A stretch of 64,000 bases of DNA, taken from contig NZ_CP060718.1 of the NCBI RefSeq assembly GCF_014396785.1, positions 248,001 to 312,000 on the forward strand, given 5' to 3'. How positions within the stretch are numbered: the first letter of the stretch is position 1; every line of letters starts with the position of its first letter. A program made the position numbers and the translations under genes. Origin of the DNA: Sphingomonas lutea (GTDB lineage: Bacteria; Pseudomonadota; Alphaproteobacteria; Sphingomonadales; Sphingomonadaceae). Below the pieces are notes generated by a model, which saw only the letters and a program-made list of their open reading frames with translations, searched no databases and was not told where the DNA came from. Shown here piece by piece: positions 17,392-26,309 of this stretch.

Positions 17392-18418
17392 GCCTTGACC
17401 CCCGCCCCGCGCACTTTCTCCGCCCCCTCGTCGAGCGGCCACCGCGCCCGCGCCGGCACATCGAGCGAATCGACGCGGCCCGTCGCCAGACGTTCGGCGC
17501 CGGCCCAGGCGATCATCGCCGCATTGTCGGTGCACAGCCAGCCGGGCGGGGCAACGAAGGCGCGCTCACGATCGTGCGCGAGTTGCCGGAGCGCGGTGCG
17601 GACCGTGGCATTCGCCGCGACGCCGCCGGCCACGACCAGCGTCCGCGCCGCGCTCTGCGCGAACGCGCGCGCCGTGCGGTCGACCAGGCAATCGACCACG
17701 GCTTGCTGAAAGCTCGCCGCGATGTCCTCGGGCCGATGATCGCCCGGCGCGACCGCGCGCTGCACCGCGCTTTTCAAGCCGGCGAAGGAGAAATGCGGCT
17801 CGGCTGAGCCGAGCAGCGGGCGCGGCAGCGGCACTGCGCGGGCGTCGCCACGCGCCGCCAGCGCTTCGATCGCCGGTCCGCCGGGATAGCCGAGGCCGAG
17901 CAGTTTCGCGGCCTTGTCAAAGGCTTCACCGGCGGCATCGTCGATGGTCGTCGCGAGTCGCCGGTAATCCCCCACCCCGCGCACCTCGAGCAGCTGGCAA
18001 TGGCCCCCGACACGAGCAGAAGCAAATAGGGAAAGCCAAGGTCCGGATCGACCAGTCGCGGTGACAGCGCGTGCCCTTCGAGGTGATTGACCGCGATCAG
18101 CGGCTTGCCGGCCGCGAATGCAAGCCCCTTGCCCGCGAGCAACGCGACCATCACGCCGCCGATCAGTCCCGGCCCCGCCGTCGCGGCAACCGCATCGACG
18201 TCGTCGATCGCCAGCCCTGCCTCCGCCAGCACGCCGCGGATCAGCGAGGGCAGGATTTCCGCATGGGCGCGCGCGGCGATTTCCGGAACCACCCCGCCAT
18301 AGGGTTGATGTGCCGTATTCTGGCCGACCACGGCTTGCGCGAGGATCCGGCGGTCCGCGGTCACCAGTGCGACCGCGCTGTCGTCACACGAGGATTCAAG
18401 GCCAAGGATCACGGTCAT
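17388..18418 (-). CDS. tsaD: tRNA N6-threonylcarbamoyladenosine synthase TsaD, one frameshift
   Basis: TsaD transfers the threonylcarbamoyl group to A37 of ANN-decoding tRNAs and is essential in most bacteria. The N-terminal part from the ATG at 18418 reads [14 protein letters not shown], with metal-binding HAEILP and HLEGH. After [10 protein letters not shown] the frame is lost in the C run at 18004-18008. One extra C restores [19 protein letters not shown] and continues into the second part, with [17 protein letters not shown] and VAGGVAAN. The repaired length is about 343 residues, normal for the family. Sequencing error is the likely cause. Confidence 0.92.
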
Positions 18419-18469
18419 TGCGTTCGGCGCCCTTTGCCTGATCGCAGGGACATGCACTAGGGGTGGGGG

Positions 18470-19383
18470 ATGCAGGGACTACGGCTTGGGACGCGGGGTC
18501 GCCACTGGCGCTGGCCCAGTCGCGCAAGGTGGCGGCGGCGATCGAGACCGCGCAGCGCTGGCCGGAGGGCTACGTCGAGCTTGTCCCGGTGACGACGACC
18601 GGCGACGTCATCCAGGATCGACCGCTCGCCGACGTCGGCGGCAAGGCGCTGTGGACCAAGGAGCTCGACAAGGGCCTGCTCGACGGCAGCCTCGATTTCT
18701 GCGTCCATTCGATGAAGGATGTCGAAAGCGTCCGTCCCGCGGGCATCCACATCGCCGCGATCCGCCCGCGCGGCGACGTCCGCGACCGTATCATCGGTGC
18801 CGAGTCGATCGCCGCGCTGAAGCAGGGCGCGGTCGTCGGCACATCCTCGCCGCGCCGTGCCGCGCAATTGCTGCGCTTGCGCCCCGACCTGCAGATCGTG
18901 CCCATTCGCGGCAATGTCGAAACGCGGCTGGCGAAGGTCGAGCGTGGGGAGGTCGATGCGACCTTGCTGGCCTCGGCGGGGCTCAAGCGGCTCGGCCTCG
19001 ATGCCGGCGCTGCGATCCCGACCGAAATCATCCTCCCCGCCCCCGCCCAGGCGGCGATCGGGATGGAGTGCCGCGCCAACGACACGCACACCCAATCCGT
19101 GCTGACCACCGTCAATAACGACATCACCTATGCCTGCGTCATGGCCGAGCGCGCCTTTACGCGGGCCCTGGGCGCGAGCTGCGCCTCGCCCGTGGCTGCC
19201 TTTGCGGTGCTTGAGGACGGTGATTTGCGGATGCGGGCGCAGATCTTCAGCAGCGACGGCAAGGACATGGTCGAGGACCGCGCCGCCTTCGACTGCGGCG
19301 ACGATGCCACGCCCGAGGCGCTTGCGCGCCAGATGCTGGACGCGGCGCCGCCGTCAATCCGGAGGCTGTTCAGCGCGTCATGA
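18470..19383 (+). CDS. hemC: Hydroxymethylbilane synthase, frameshift near the start
   Basis: The enzyme polymerises four porphobilinogens into hydroxymethylbilane in heme synthesis. The natural N-terminus, MQGLRLGTR, begins at the ATG at 18470. The frame breaks in the G run at 18495-18498, and one extra G gives the canonical RGSPLALAQ. The rest is intact: [36 protein letters not shown] and the dipyrromethane cofactor cysteine in [12 protein letters not shown]. The repaired length is 304 residues. Without repair, the only in-frame start is a GTG at 18463 giving an abnormal N-terminus. hemD overlaps by four bases. Confidence 0.92.
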
Positions 19384-20042
19384 CCCGCGTGCTCGTCCTG
19401 CGGCCCGAGCCAGCCGCGAGCACGACCGTCGCCCGCGCCCGCCAGCTTGGCCTGGACGCGGATGCGGTTCCGTTGTTCGAGATCGAGCCCGTCGCGTGGA
19501 ACGCGCCCGAAGCAACTGTCTTTGACGGGTTGCTTGTCACCAGCGCCAACGCGGTCCGGCATGGCGGCGAAGCGTTGCAGGCAGTACGCAGCCTGCCCGT
19601 CTACGCCGTCGGCGGAGCGACAGCGGCGGCGGCGCGCGACGCCGGGTTCGACATTGCGAGCATCGGCAGCGCGGGCGTCGACGACCTGCTCGACTCGGTT
19701 TCGCCCGACCTCAGGCTGCTCCATCTCGCCGGCGCCGACCGTAAGCCGCCCACCGAATCGCGCCAGCGGATCACGCCGGTGACGGTCTATCGGTCTTGTC
19801 CGCGCGAGGTCGCATTGGGCGAGGTGGCGGGTGCCGTGGCGCTGATCCATTCGCCCCGCGCCGGCCGCCGCTTCGCCGAGCTCGTTGAAGATCGAAGGAC
19901 GGTCACGCTCGCCGCGATCAGCCCGGCCGCGGCCGATGCGGCCGGCGCGGGCTGGTGCAAGGTTGCGGCGGCTGAGACGCCATCCGACGAGGCTTTGCTG
20001 GCCCTCGCCGCACAGCTGTGCAAGACACTGCGCCCGTCATGA
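19380..20042 (+). CDS. hemD: Uroporphyrinogen-III synthase
   Basis: 220 residues. It follows hemC with an ATGA overlap and would cyclise hydroxymethylbilane to uroporphyrinogen III. HemD is poorly conserved. The N-terminal VLVLRPEPAASTTVARARQLG, LLVTSANAVRHGG and LIHSPRAGRRFAEL segments and the position between hemC and the mitofilin-like gene support the call. It ends in an ATGA overlap with the next gene. Confidence 0.9.
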   Translation: MTRVLVLRPEPAASTTVARARQLGLDADAVPLFEIEPVAWNAPEATVFDGLLVTSANAVRHGGEALQAVRSLPVYAVGGATAAAARDAGFDIASIGSAGVDDLLDSVSPDLRLLHLAGADRKPPTESRQRITPVTVYRSCPREVALGEVAGAVALIHSPRAGRRFAELVEDRRTVTLAAISPAAADAAGAGWCKVAAAETPSDEALLALAAQLCKTLRPS

Positions 20043-20836
20043 CGGTTAGCACTTCCCGGACCAGCTGGAGCGCGCGGCTGCTGATCGGCCTGGTCCTGAT
20101 CATTGCCGGCGCAGCCGCCGCGACCTGGGCGCTCGCCCGCTACGAGCCCGCCGCCGAATTCCTTGGCGTGACGCAGCCCGCGCCGCCCGAGCCATCGCCC
20201 CAAGCGGCGATTTCCGCGTCTCCCGCTGCGCCTGACGCGACGGCTGCGCCGATGCTCGCGAACCAAAGTCTCGCCATGCTCGAAGCACGCCTTGCCCGGG
20301 TCGAAAATGCGACGCAGCAGGCGCAGGGCTCCGCCGGCCGCGCCGATGCGCTGGTCGTCGCCTTCGCGGCGCGGCGCGCAATCGATCGCGGAGTCGCGCT
20401 CGGCTATCTCGAGAACCTGCTGGTGGAGCGGTTCGGCGCACGCCAGCAGCGGGCCGTCGGAACGATCATCGCCGCATCGCACAAGCCCGTGCGCCTCAAC
20501 GACCTGCTGGCGGAATATGAAACGCTTGGACCCGAACTCCGCCGGGGCGGGCCGCAGGACAGCTGGTGGACCAATTTCAAGCGGGAGCTTGGGTCGCTGA
20601 TCGAAGTGCACCGGGCGCATGAACCGTCGGTCAATGCCGACGCGCGCTACAATCGCGCGGTCCAGCGGCTTGCCGCCGGCGATGTCGACCAGGCGCTTGC
20701 GGAAACCATGCGCCTGCCCGGCGCGGTGCGCGCCCAGGGCTGGATCGACAAGGCGCGGCGCTATGTCGCGGCGCATCGCGCACTCGACGAGATCGAGTCC
20801 GCGGCACTCCTGACCGGCAACGCATCCCCGCGCTGA
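20039..20836 (+). CDS. Mitofilin/HemX-like inner-membrane protein
   Basis: 265 residues from the ATG at 20039. One N-terminal membrane helix (LLIGLVLIIAGAAAATWALA) leads to a proline/alanine-rich linker, a predicted coiled coil (LAMLEARLARVENATQQAQ) and a mitofilin-type C-terminal helical region (GDVDQALAETMRLPGAVRAQGWIDKARRYV). The fixed hemC-hemD-mitofilin order in alphaproteobacteria supports homology to the Mic60/HemX group. A role in membrane shaping or heme-enzyme organisation is inferred. Confidence 0.82.
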   Translation: MTVSTSRTSWSARLLIGLVLIIAGAAAATWALARYEPAAEFLGVTQPAPPEPSPQAAISASPAAPDATAAPMLANQSLAMLEARLARVENATQQAQGSAGRADALVVAFAARRAIDRGVALGYLENLLVERFGARQQRAVGTIIAASHKPVRLNDLLAEYETLGPELRRGGPQDSWWTNFKRELGSLIEVHRAHEPSVNADARYNRAVQRLAAGDVDQALAETMRLPGAVRAQGWIDKARRYVAAHRALDEIESAALLTGNASPR

Positions 20837-20964
20837 CCTCGTTCGAAAGTGGGTTGGCAAGCGGACTCGACAATGCGATTCTGCGCGCATTGGCACAGCG
20901 TCGGTTCAGCCGGACCATGCCAAGCAACTGGGAACATGACAAAAGTTCGGGGGAGTAAGCCGTC

Positions 20965-22056
20965 ATGACGTCAACCTGGAAGCGCGTTGGACTGGGGCTC
21001 GTGCTCGCCGCCGGGGCGCAGGTCACCGCTTCGGCCGCGACCCAGGCCGTCGCGCCGGCGCCGGCGCCGCGAATCGTCCGCGCCGGCCCCTCGGCCGTTG
21101 CGCCGGTAGCGCCCGCCTATCTGCGCGACCGCATCAATACGCTTGGCCGGCAATTCGATGGACGCGTCGGCATTGCCGTTCGTTCGGTCGACGACGGCTG
21201 GGTCGCCAGCTGGAAGGGCGATGAGCTCTACCCCCAGCAGAGCGTAAGCAAACTGTGGGTCTCGATCACCGCGCTCGACGCGGTCGACAAGGGCCGCGTG
21301 CGCCTCAACGACAAGGTCACGCTGACGCGCAGCGACCTCACCCTGTTCCACCAGCCGATCGCGCAGAAGATCCTCGGCGGCGGTCACACCACGACTCTGA
21401 ACGCGCTGATGTGGGAAGCGATCACCAAGAGCGATAATACGGCCAACGACAAGCTCATGCGATCGGTCGGCGGGCCTGAGGCGGTGCGCAACATGATCGC
21501 CGCCAAGAAATTGGGCGCGATCCGCTTCTACGACGGCGAGCGCGCGCTGCAGAGCAAGATTGCCGGCCTGATCTGGACGCAAAGCTATTCGGTCGGCGGC
21601 GCTTTCTACCAGGCGCGCAATGCGCTTCCCGCGACGGTGCGCAAGGCCGCGTTCGACCGCTATGTCGCCGATCCCTATGACGGCGCGTCGCCCAATGCGA
21701 TCGTCAATGCGCTGGCGCGGCTCAAGCGCGGCGAATTGCTGTCGCCCGATTCGACGCGGCGGCTGCTGTCGGTGATGGGCAATACGCGCACCGGCGCCAA
21801 TCGCCTGAAAGGCGGGCTCAAGCCCGGCTGGACGCTCAGCCACAAGACCGGGACCGGCCAGGTCTATGGCCCCTTCCAGGCGGGCTATAACGATATCGGC
21901 GTGCTGACCGGGCCCGACGGGCGCAGTTACGCGGTTGCGGTCATGATCAAGAAAACTTCGACGCCGCTGCCGACGCGCATGACGCTGATGAACAATGTCG
22001 TGCGTGCGGTGATCACCCAGAACGAGATCACCGGGGGTGCGCCCCTCGCCGGGTAA
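20965..22056 (+). CDS. Secreted class A beta-lactamase-related serine hydrolase
   Basis: 363 residues with a signal peptide ending around SASAA and a GGGGGAG site eight bases before the ATG. The class A active-site motifs are present: S93-VS-K96, S156-D-N158 and K294-T-G. In the omega-loop region E192-RAL-Q196 resembles ExxLN with Gln in place of Asn. It could be a true beta-lactamase or a penicillin-binding-type esterase; the sequence alone cannot decide. It is expected to be periplasmic. Confidence 0.85.
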   Translation: MTSTWKRVGLGLVLAAGAQVTASAATQAVAPAPAPRIVRAGPSAVAPVAPAYLRDRINTLGRQFDGRVGIAVRSVDDGWVASWKGDELYPQQSVSKLWVSITALDAVDKGRVRLNDKVTLTRSDLTLFHQPIAQKILGGGHTTTLNALMWEAITKSDNTANDKLMRSVGGPEAVRNMIAAKKLGAIRFYDGERALQSKIAGLIWTQSYSVGGAFYQARNALPATVRKAAFDRYVADPYDGASPNAIVNALARLKRGELLSPDSTRRLLSVMGNTRTGANRLKGGLKPGWTLSHKTGTGQVYGPFQAGYNDIGVLTGPDGRSYAVAVMIKKTSTPLPTRMTLMNNVVRAVITQNEITGGAPLAG

Positions 22057-22681
22057 TGGCGCGACCGCGGCGCGCCTCGCCGCCGTGCCCGGCATCCAGC
22101 GGGTGCCGACCCGCGCGCTCGAATTGTTCATCCTGCGCGGCGTCCTGGACGCGGCGACCTGTGCGGCGCTGATTGCGCAAATCGATGCGCGCCGCCGCCC
22201 GTCGGAGATCGCCGACGACGTCGGAATCGCCAATTTCCGAACGAGCGAGACGTGCGATTTCGATTGGCGCGACCCTGTCGTCAGCGCAGTCGATCGCCGC
22301 ATTGCCGACCTGCTCGGCCTCCCGCTCGGCGCGAGCGAGCCGCTGCAGGGCCAGCGCTATGCGCCGGGGCAGGAATTCAAGCCGCATACCGATACCTTCG
22401 AGCCCGGCGGCTATGATTATCTGGTTCACACGGCGGCCGGCGGGCAGCGCACGTGGACGGCGATGATCTACTTGAACGCGCCCGACGACGGCGGGGCGAC
22501 GCGCTTCAAGCAGATCGGCAAGACGGTGCAGCCCGAAGCCGGCAAATTGCTCGCCTGGAATAATCTGCTGCCCGACGGCCGTCCCAATCCGGCGACCTTG
22601 CACCAGGGCATGAAGGTCCGCCGCGGAACCAAATATGTGCTGACCAAATGGTTTCGGGAACGCGCCGCCGACGTGGCCTAG
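22037..22681 (+). CDS. 2-oxoglutarate/Fe(II) dioxygenase, prolyl 4-hydroxylase type
   Basis: About 214 residues from a GTG at 22037 that overlaps the preceding gene by 20 bases. A second GTG at 22085 (PGIQRVPTRALELF) is possible. The iron ligands HTD (FKPHTDTFEPGGYD) and the distal His (NPATLHQGMKV), plus the 2OG-binding RRGTKYVLTKWFRER, are all present. The bacterial substrates of this group are largely unknown. It converges with the TauE/SafE gene and the stop codons overlap. Confidence 0.88.
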   Translation: MRPSPGNGATAARLAAVPGIQRVPTRALELFILRGVLDAATCAALIAQIDARRRPSEIADDVGIANFRTSETCDFDWRDPVVSAVDRRIADLLGLPLGASEPLQGQRYAPGQEFKPHTDTFEPGGYDYLVHTAAGGQRTWTAMIYLNAPDDGGATRFKQIGKTVQPEAGKLLAWNNLLPDGRPNPATLHQGMKVRRGTKYVLTKWFRERAADVA

Positions 22682-23457
22682 AAGGCGTCCCCGTAACTTT
22701 TCCACAGCATGTAGGCGGCGACGGCGAAGATCAGGCCGGCAAACACCCGGGTCAGCTGTCCCTTGCTCGACAAATGCCCGGCGGCGCGCGCGCCGGCGAG
22801 GCTGCCGAGAACCCCGCCAAGGATGAACAGGCCGGCCAGCGCCCAGTCGATCAGGCCCGACAGCGCATAATTGCCCGCCGTCGTCAGGCCGAAGGCGGTG
22901 ACCGCGACCAGGCTGGTCCCGACCGCATTGATCGTCGGCATGCCCGTCGCCGCGATCAGCCCGGGCACGATCAGGAAGCCGCCGCCAATCCCGAAAAAGC
23001 CCGAGAATGCGCCGGTCCCGAACCCCGCCGCTCCGATCTTGGCGCCGTTCCCCTGATGATATTGCGCTTGCGCCACTCCCGCGTCGAAGCGGCGGCGGAG
23101 CATCAGGACGCCGACCAGGATCATCACCAGCGCGAACAGGAACAGCAAACGGTGGCCGTCAAAGGCCTTGCCCGCGGTCGAGCCGAGGAAGGCGCCGACC
23201 ACGCCCGCGGCGGCGTACATCAATCCGCTGCGCCATTTCACATGGCCGTGCCGGGCATGGTTTCCAAGCCCGAGCGCGGCGTTGGCGGCGACCGCCAGCG
23301 CGCTGGTGCCGATGGCCACGTGCGGATCGTCCACACCGACCAGATAGACCATCAGCGGCACTGCCAGGATCGACCCGCCGCCGCCGACGAGGCCGAGGGA
23401 GAAACCGACAAGCAGACCGGAGAAGATCCCCGCCGCTATCTGCGCTGCATCGAGCAT
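22678..23457 (-). CDS. TauE/SafE (TSUP) sulfite/sulfur-compound exporter family protein
   Basis: 259 residues from the ATG at 23457, with about eight membrane helices. The repeated family motif is seen as LVGFSLGLVGGGGSILAVPLM in the first half and FFGIGGGFLIVPGL in the second. TSUP proteins move sulfite, taurine-related compounds or thiosulfate. The upstream gene is a persulfide-dioxygenase-like hydrolase; this Blh-TSUP pairing is common in alphaproteobacteria and points to sulfite or sulfide detoxification. Confidence 0.88.
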   Translation of the reverse strand: MLDAAQIAAGIFSGLLVGFSLGLVGGGGSILAVPLMVYLVGVDDPHVAIGTSALAVAANAALGLGNHARHGHVKWRSGLMYAAAGVVGAFLGSTAGKAFDGHRLLFLFALVMILVGVLMLRRRFDAGVAQAQYHQGNGAKIGAAGFGTGAFSGFFGIGGGFLIVPGLIAATGMPTINAVGTSLVAVTAFGLTTAGNYALSGLIDWALAGLFILGGVLGSLAGARAAGHLSSKGQLTRVFAGLIFAVAAYMLWKSYGDAF

Positions 23458-23485
23458 TACGCCATAACGTGCGCGGTGAGGACCA

Positions 23486-24424
23486 TCACAGCCGGTCGAC
23501 CGGCAGCTTGAGATAGCTGACGCCGTTTCCCTCGGGCGGCGGGAGATGGCCGGCACGCAGGTTCACCTGCAACGCAGGCACAATCAGCTTGGGCATGGGC
23601 AGCGACGCATCGCGCGTTGTCCGCATCGCCACGAACGCATCCTCGCCGATCCCGTCATGAACGTGGACGTTGGCCGCTTTCTGCGCGCCGACGGTGCTTT
23701 CCCACGCATATGCGTCGCGGCCGGGCGCCTTATAGTCGTGGCACAAGAACACCCGCGTCGCCTCGGGCAGCTTCAGCAACCGCCGCACCGACCGATAGAG
23801 CTGCCGCGCATCGCCACCCGGAAAATCGGCACGCGCCGAGCCATAGTCGGGCATGAAGATCGTATCGCCGGTGAACAAGGCATCGCCGACCACGAAGGCC
23901 ATGTCGGCCGGCGTGTGGCCGGGCACGTGGAGGCAGGTCACGGGGATGTCGCCAATGCTCAGCGCGTCGCCGTCATCGAGCAGCCGGTCGAATTGCGAAC
24001 CGTCGCGCGCGAAGTCCGGACCTTCGTTGAAAATCTCGGCGAATGCCGCCTGCACCTGCTTGATATGCCGGCTGATCGCGATCCGTCCGCCCAGCGCTTC
24101 CTTCAAATGGGGCCGCGGCGGTGAGATGGTCGGCATGGGCGTGAGTCTCGAGGATCCAGTCGATGCCGAGCTCCTCGGCGCGGACATGAGCACGATCGCG
24201 TCCGCCGAAGCGCGGTTGGTCCGTCCCGAGGCGTGGTCGTAATTCCAGACGCTGTCGATGATCGCCGCGCGCCGCGTTACGGGGTCGCTGACGACATAGC
24301 TGACGGTAAAGGTCGGCTCGTCGAAGAAGGCCCGGACGTCGGGCCGCGCGATGTCACCGCGCAATGCCGCTTTGACCTGGCTGGAAGCCTGCACAAGCGC
24401 CGCATCGTCAGGTTGGCCCGTCAT
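23486..24424 (-). CDS. MBL-fold hydrolase (Blh/ETHE1-like persulfide dioxygenase), active-site segment out of frame
   Basis: 312 residues as read. MBL-fold features include HVPGHTPADMAFVVGDALFTGDT and FLCHDYKAPGRD. In the plain reading, the stretch where HxHxDH should be is the meaningless ASTGSSRLTPMPTISPP. Reading one base over between about 24190 and 24114 gives AEELGIDWILETHAHADHLT, the expected metal site. Two compensating indels therefore flank it: a lost C near 24190 and an extra C near 24114. The true protein is probably intact and catalytic. With the downstream TSUP gene it would oxidise persulfides and export sulfite. Confidence 0.85.
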   Translation of the reverse strand: MTGQPDDAALVQASSQVKAALRGDIARPDVRAFFDEPTFTVSYVVSDPVTRRAAIIDSVWNYDHASGRTNRASADAIVLMSAPRSSASTGSSRLTPMPTISPPRPHLKEALGGRIAISRHIKQVQAAFAEIFNEGPDFARDGSQFDRLLDDGDALSIGDIPVTCLHVPGHTPADMAFVVGDALFTGDTIFMPDYGSARADFPGGDARQLYRSVRRLLKLPEATRVFLCHDYKAPGRDAYAWESTVGAQKAANVHVHDGIGEDAFVAMRTTRDASLPMPKLIVPALQVNLRAGHLPPPEGNGVSYLKLPVDRL

Positions 24425-24497
24425 GCGCCGGTCATAGCCGGTTGCTTGACCGAACGCACCGAGGTGCGCGCGGCGGCCCTTTTGGTGTGACGGCTGC

Positions 24498-24572
24498 TGG
24501 AGCGGGCGAAGGGATTCGAACCCTCGACCCCAACCTTGGCAAGGTTGTGCTCTACCCCTGAGCTACGCCCGC
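24498..24572 (-). tRNA. tRNA-Gly (anticodon GCC)
   Basis: The cloverleaf is read on the minus strand. Acceptor stem GCGGGCG pairs with CGCCCGC. The D arm is GCTCAGGGGTAGAGC, the anticodon stem-loop AACCTTGCCAAGGTT holds GCC, and the T arm is GAGGGTTCGAATCCCTT. The discriminator is T and CCA is encoded (24498-24500). Confidence 0.96.
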
Positions 24573-24717
24573 TCTGAGCTGACGCCGGGGCCGCGCGATG
24601 GCGCGTTCCGGCGGAGGTGAGGCGCGCGACTAGCATCGGTCACAGCGTCCCGCAAGCGGTGGCTGAGTCAAGCTTGTGGCTGTCGCCCGGGCCGACCATA
24701 TGGGCAGGACCGCAAGA

Positions 24718-25647
24718 ATGACGAAGGGAGTCCGAAGGAACGTGGCGACACTTGGCCTGACCGAAGAGGACCGCAAGGCGATCGAGCGATTCCAGCAGGA
24801 CGTCATCGAGCCGTCGATGACCAAGCTCGTCGTGCTCGATTTCTGGGCCGAATGGTGCGGCCCGTGCAAGGCGCTCGGCCCGGTGCTCGACAAGGTCGCG
24901 CAGGATTATGCGGGCAAGGGCGTGGTCCTGGCCAAGCTCGACGTCGACAAGGAAAAGTTGATCGCCGCCCAGTTCCGCATCCAGTCGATCCCGACCGTCT
25001 ATGCAATCCACCAGGGCCAACCGGTTGCCGACCTGACCAATTACCGCACCGAAGGATCGCTCAAGAAAGCGCTCGACCAGCTGCTGGCGCAGTTGAAGAT
25101 TGGCGGGGAGGCGGAAGAGACGGCGCAGGAGATCGCGCCCCAGCTGGACGCCGCCGAGCAGGCGCTCGGCGCAGGCGACACCGACGGCGCGATCGCCGCA
25201 TTCCAGGCCCTCCACGCCGTGGCGCCGGATAATCCGGACGTGGTTGGCGGCCTTGCACGCGCGCTCGTCGGCGCCGGACGGGTGGACGAGACCGGCGCGC
25301 TCCTCTCCGGCCTCCCCGACGATCTCGCCACAAAGCCGGAGGTCGCGCGGGCGCGCGCCGCACTTGAGCTTGCCACCGCTCCCAAGACGGAGACCGCGCC
25401 CCTCGAGGCGCGGCTTGCCGCCGACCCTGACGATCACGACACCCGGTTCGAGCTCGCGAGCGCGCAGATGGCGGCGGGAGACCGCGACTCAGCGGCCGAC
25501 GCGCTGCTCGAAATCATCCAGCGCGACCGCGAATGGAACGACGGCGCGGCGCGCAAGCGCTTCCTCCAGCTGCTCGAAGCGCAAGGGCTGGAAGACCCGT
25601 GGTCGAGCGCGCAGCGGCGGCGGCTGTCGGCGCTTCTCTTCACATGA
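24718..25647 (+). CDS. Thioredoxin-TPR protein, CnoX/YbbN-like
   Basis: 309 residues from the ATG at 24718, chosen because AGGA lies eight bases upstream; earlier starts lack a site. The thioredoxin domain has VVLDFWAEWCGPCKALGPVLDKVA with both cysteines and SIPTVYAIHQGQPV with the cis-proline. The C-terminal half is TPR-like (LGAGDTDGAIAAFQALHAVAP, AGDRDSAADALLEIIQRD). CnoX proteins hold client proteins for chaperonins and guard against over-oxidation. The next gene overlaps by four bases. Confidence 0.9.
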   Translation: MTKGVRRNVATLGLTEEDRKAIERFQQDVIEPSMTKLVVLDFWAEWCGPCKALGPVLDKVAQDYAGKGVVLAKLDVDKEKLIAAQFRIQSIPTVYAIHQGQPVADLTNYRTEGSLKKALDQLLAQLKIGGEAEETAQEIAPQLDAAEQALGAGDTDGAIAAFQALHAVAPDNPDVVGGLARALVGAGRVDETGALLSGLPDDLATKPEVARARAALELATAPKTETAPLEARLAADPDDHDTRFELASAQMAAGDRDSAADALLEIIQRDREWNDGAARKRFLQLLEAQGLEDPWSSAQRRRLSALLFT

Positions 25648-26276
25648 GCCGGACGGTTCGAATCCCTTTGTTTCCGCTGGCGGGCGCGATCCTCTTTCCC
25701 CGCTCGCAGCTGCCACTGCACATTTTCGAACCGCGCTATCGCGAGATGGTGCGCGACGCGATCGAAGGCGCGGGCCGCATCGGCATGATCCAGCCGCAGC
25801 GCACCGACGACGATCTGGCCCCGCTCTACGGCGTCGGCTGCATCGGCGAACTCGTTGGTGTCGAGGAGATGGAGGACGGCCGCTTCAACATCGTCCTCCT
25901 TGGCTCCGACCGCTTCCGCCTACTGGGCGAACCCGCGCTCGAAACCGCCTATCGGATCGGCGAGGTCGATATCGAGGCGTTTGACGACGGCGACCCCCCG
26001 CCGCTGTCGCTCGGCCAGCGCGCCGAAGTCGAGCGCGAGGCGCGGCGCCTTGGCGATGCGCTTGGGCTCACGGTCGATTGGGCCGGCGTCAACCGCCTCG
26101 ACGACGAACTGCTGGTCAATGCCATCGCCCAGGTTGCGCCGTTCGATGTCGGCGCCAAGCAGGCGCTGCTCGAACAGCCGACCCTCGCCGAGCGTGCCGA
26201 TCTCCTCGTTCAGCTCATGCAATTCCACCGCATGGCAGTCACCGGCGGCGTCGAGATCGAACCAACGCTGCAGTGA
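25644..26276 (+). CDS. LON peptidase substrate-binding domain protein
   Basis: 210 residues, consisting of the LonA N-terminal domain alone: VRIPLFPLAGAILFPRSQLPLHIFEPRYREM is the family signature, and PFDVGAKQALLEQPTLAERADLL is the usual C-terminal helix. There is no ATPase or protease domain. The ATG overlaps the CnoX-like stop. Its role beyond substrate or peptide binding is unknown. The short gap to the convergent UbiH-like gene holds only a GC-rich imperfect hairpin. Confidence 0.9.
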   Translation: MSRTVRIPLFPLAGAILFPRSQLPLHIFEPRYREMVRDAIEGAGRIGMIQPQRTDDDLAPLYGVGCIGELVGVEEMEDGRFNIVLLGSDRFRLLGEPALETAYRIGEVDIEAFDDGDPPPLSLGQRAEVEREARRLGDALGLTVDWAGVNRLDDELLVNAIAQVAPFDVGAKQALLEQPTLAERADLLVQLMQFHRMAVTGGVEIEPTLQ

Positions 26277-26309
26277 TCGCACCGCCGGCGGGCCGCAATG
26301 CGGGCCTGC

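Noticed and set aside
20965..22056. Antibiotic-resistance call for the beta-lactamase-fold protein
   Set aside because: SxxK, SDN and KTG are shared with non-resistance hydrolases, and the omega-loop Asn is replaced, so resistance cannot be claimed.
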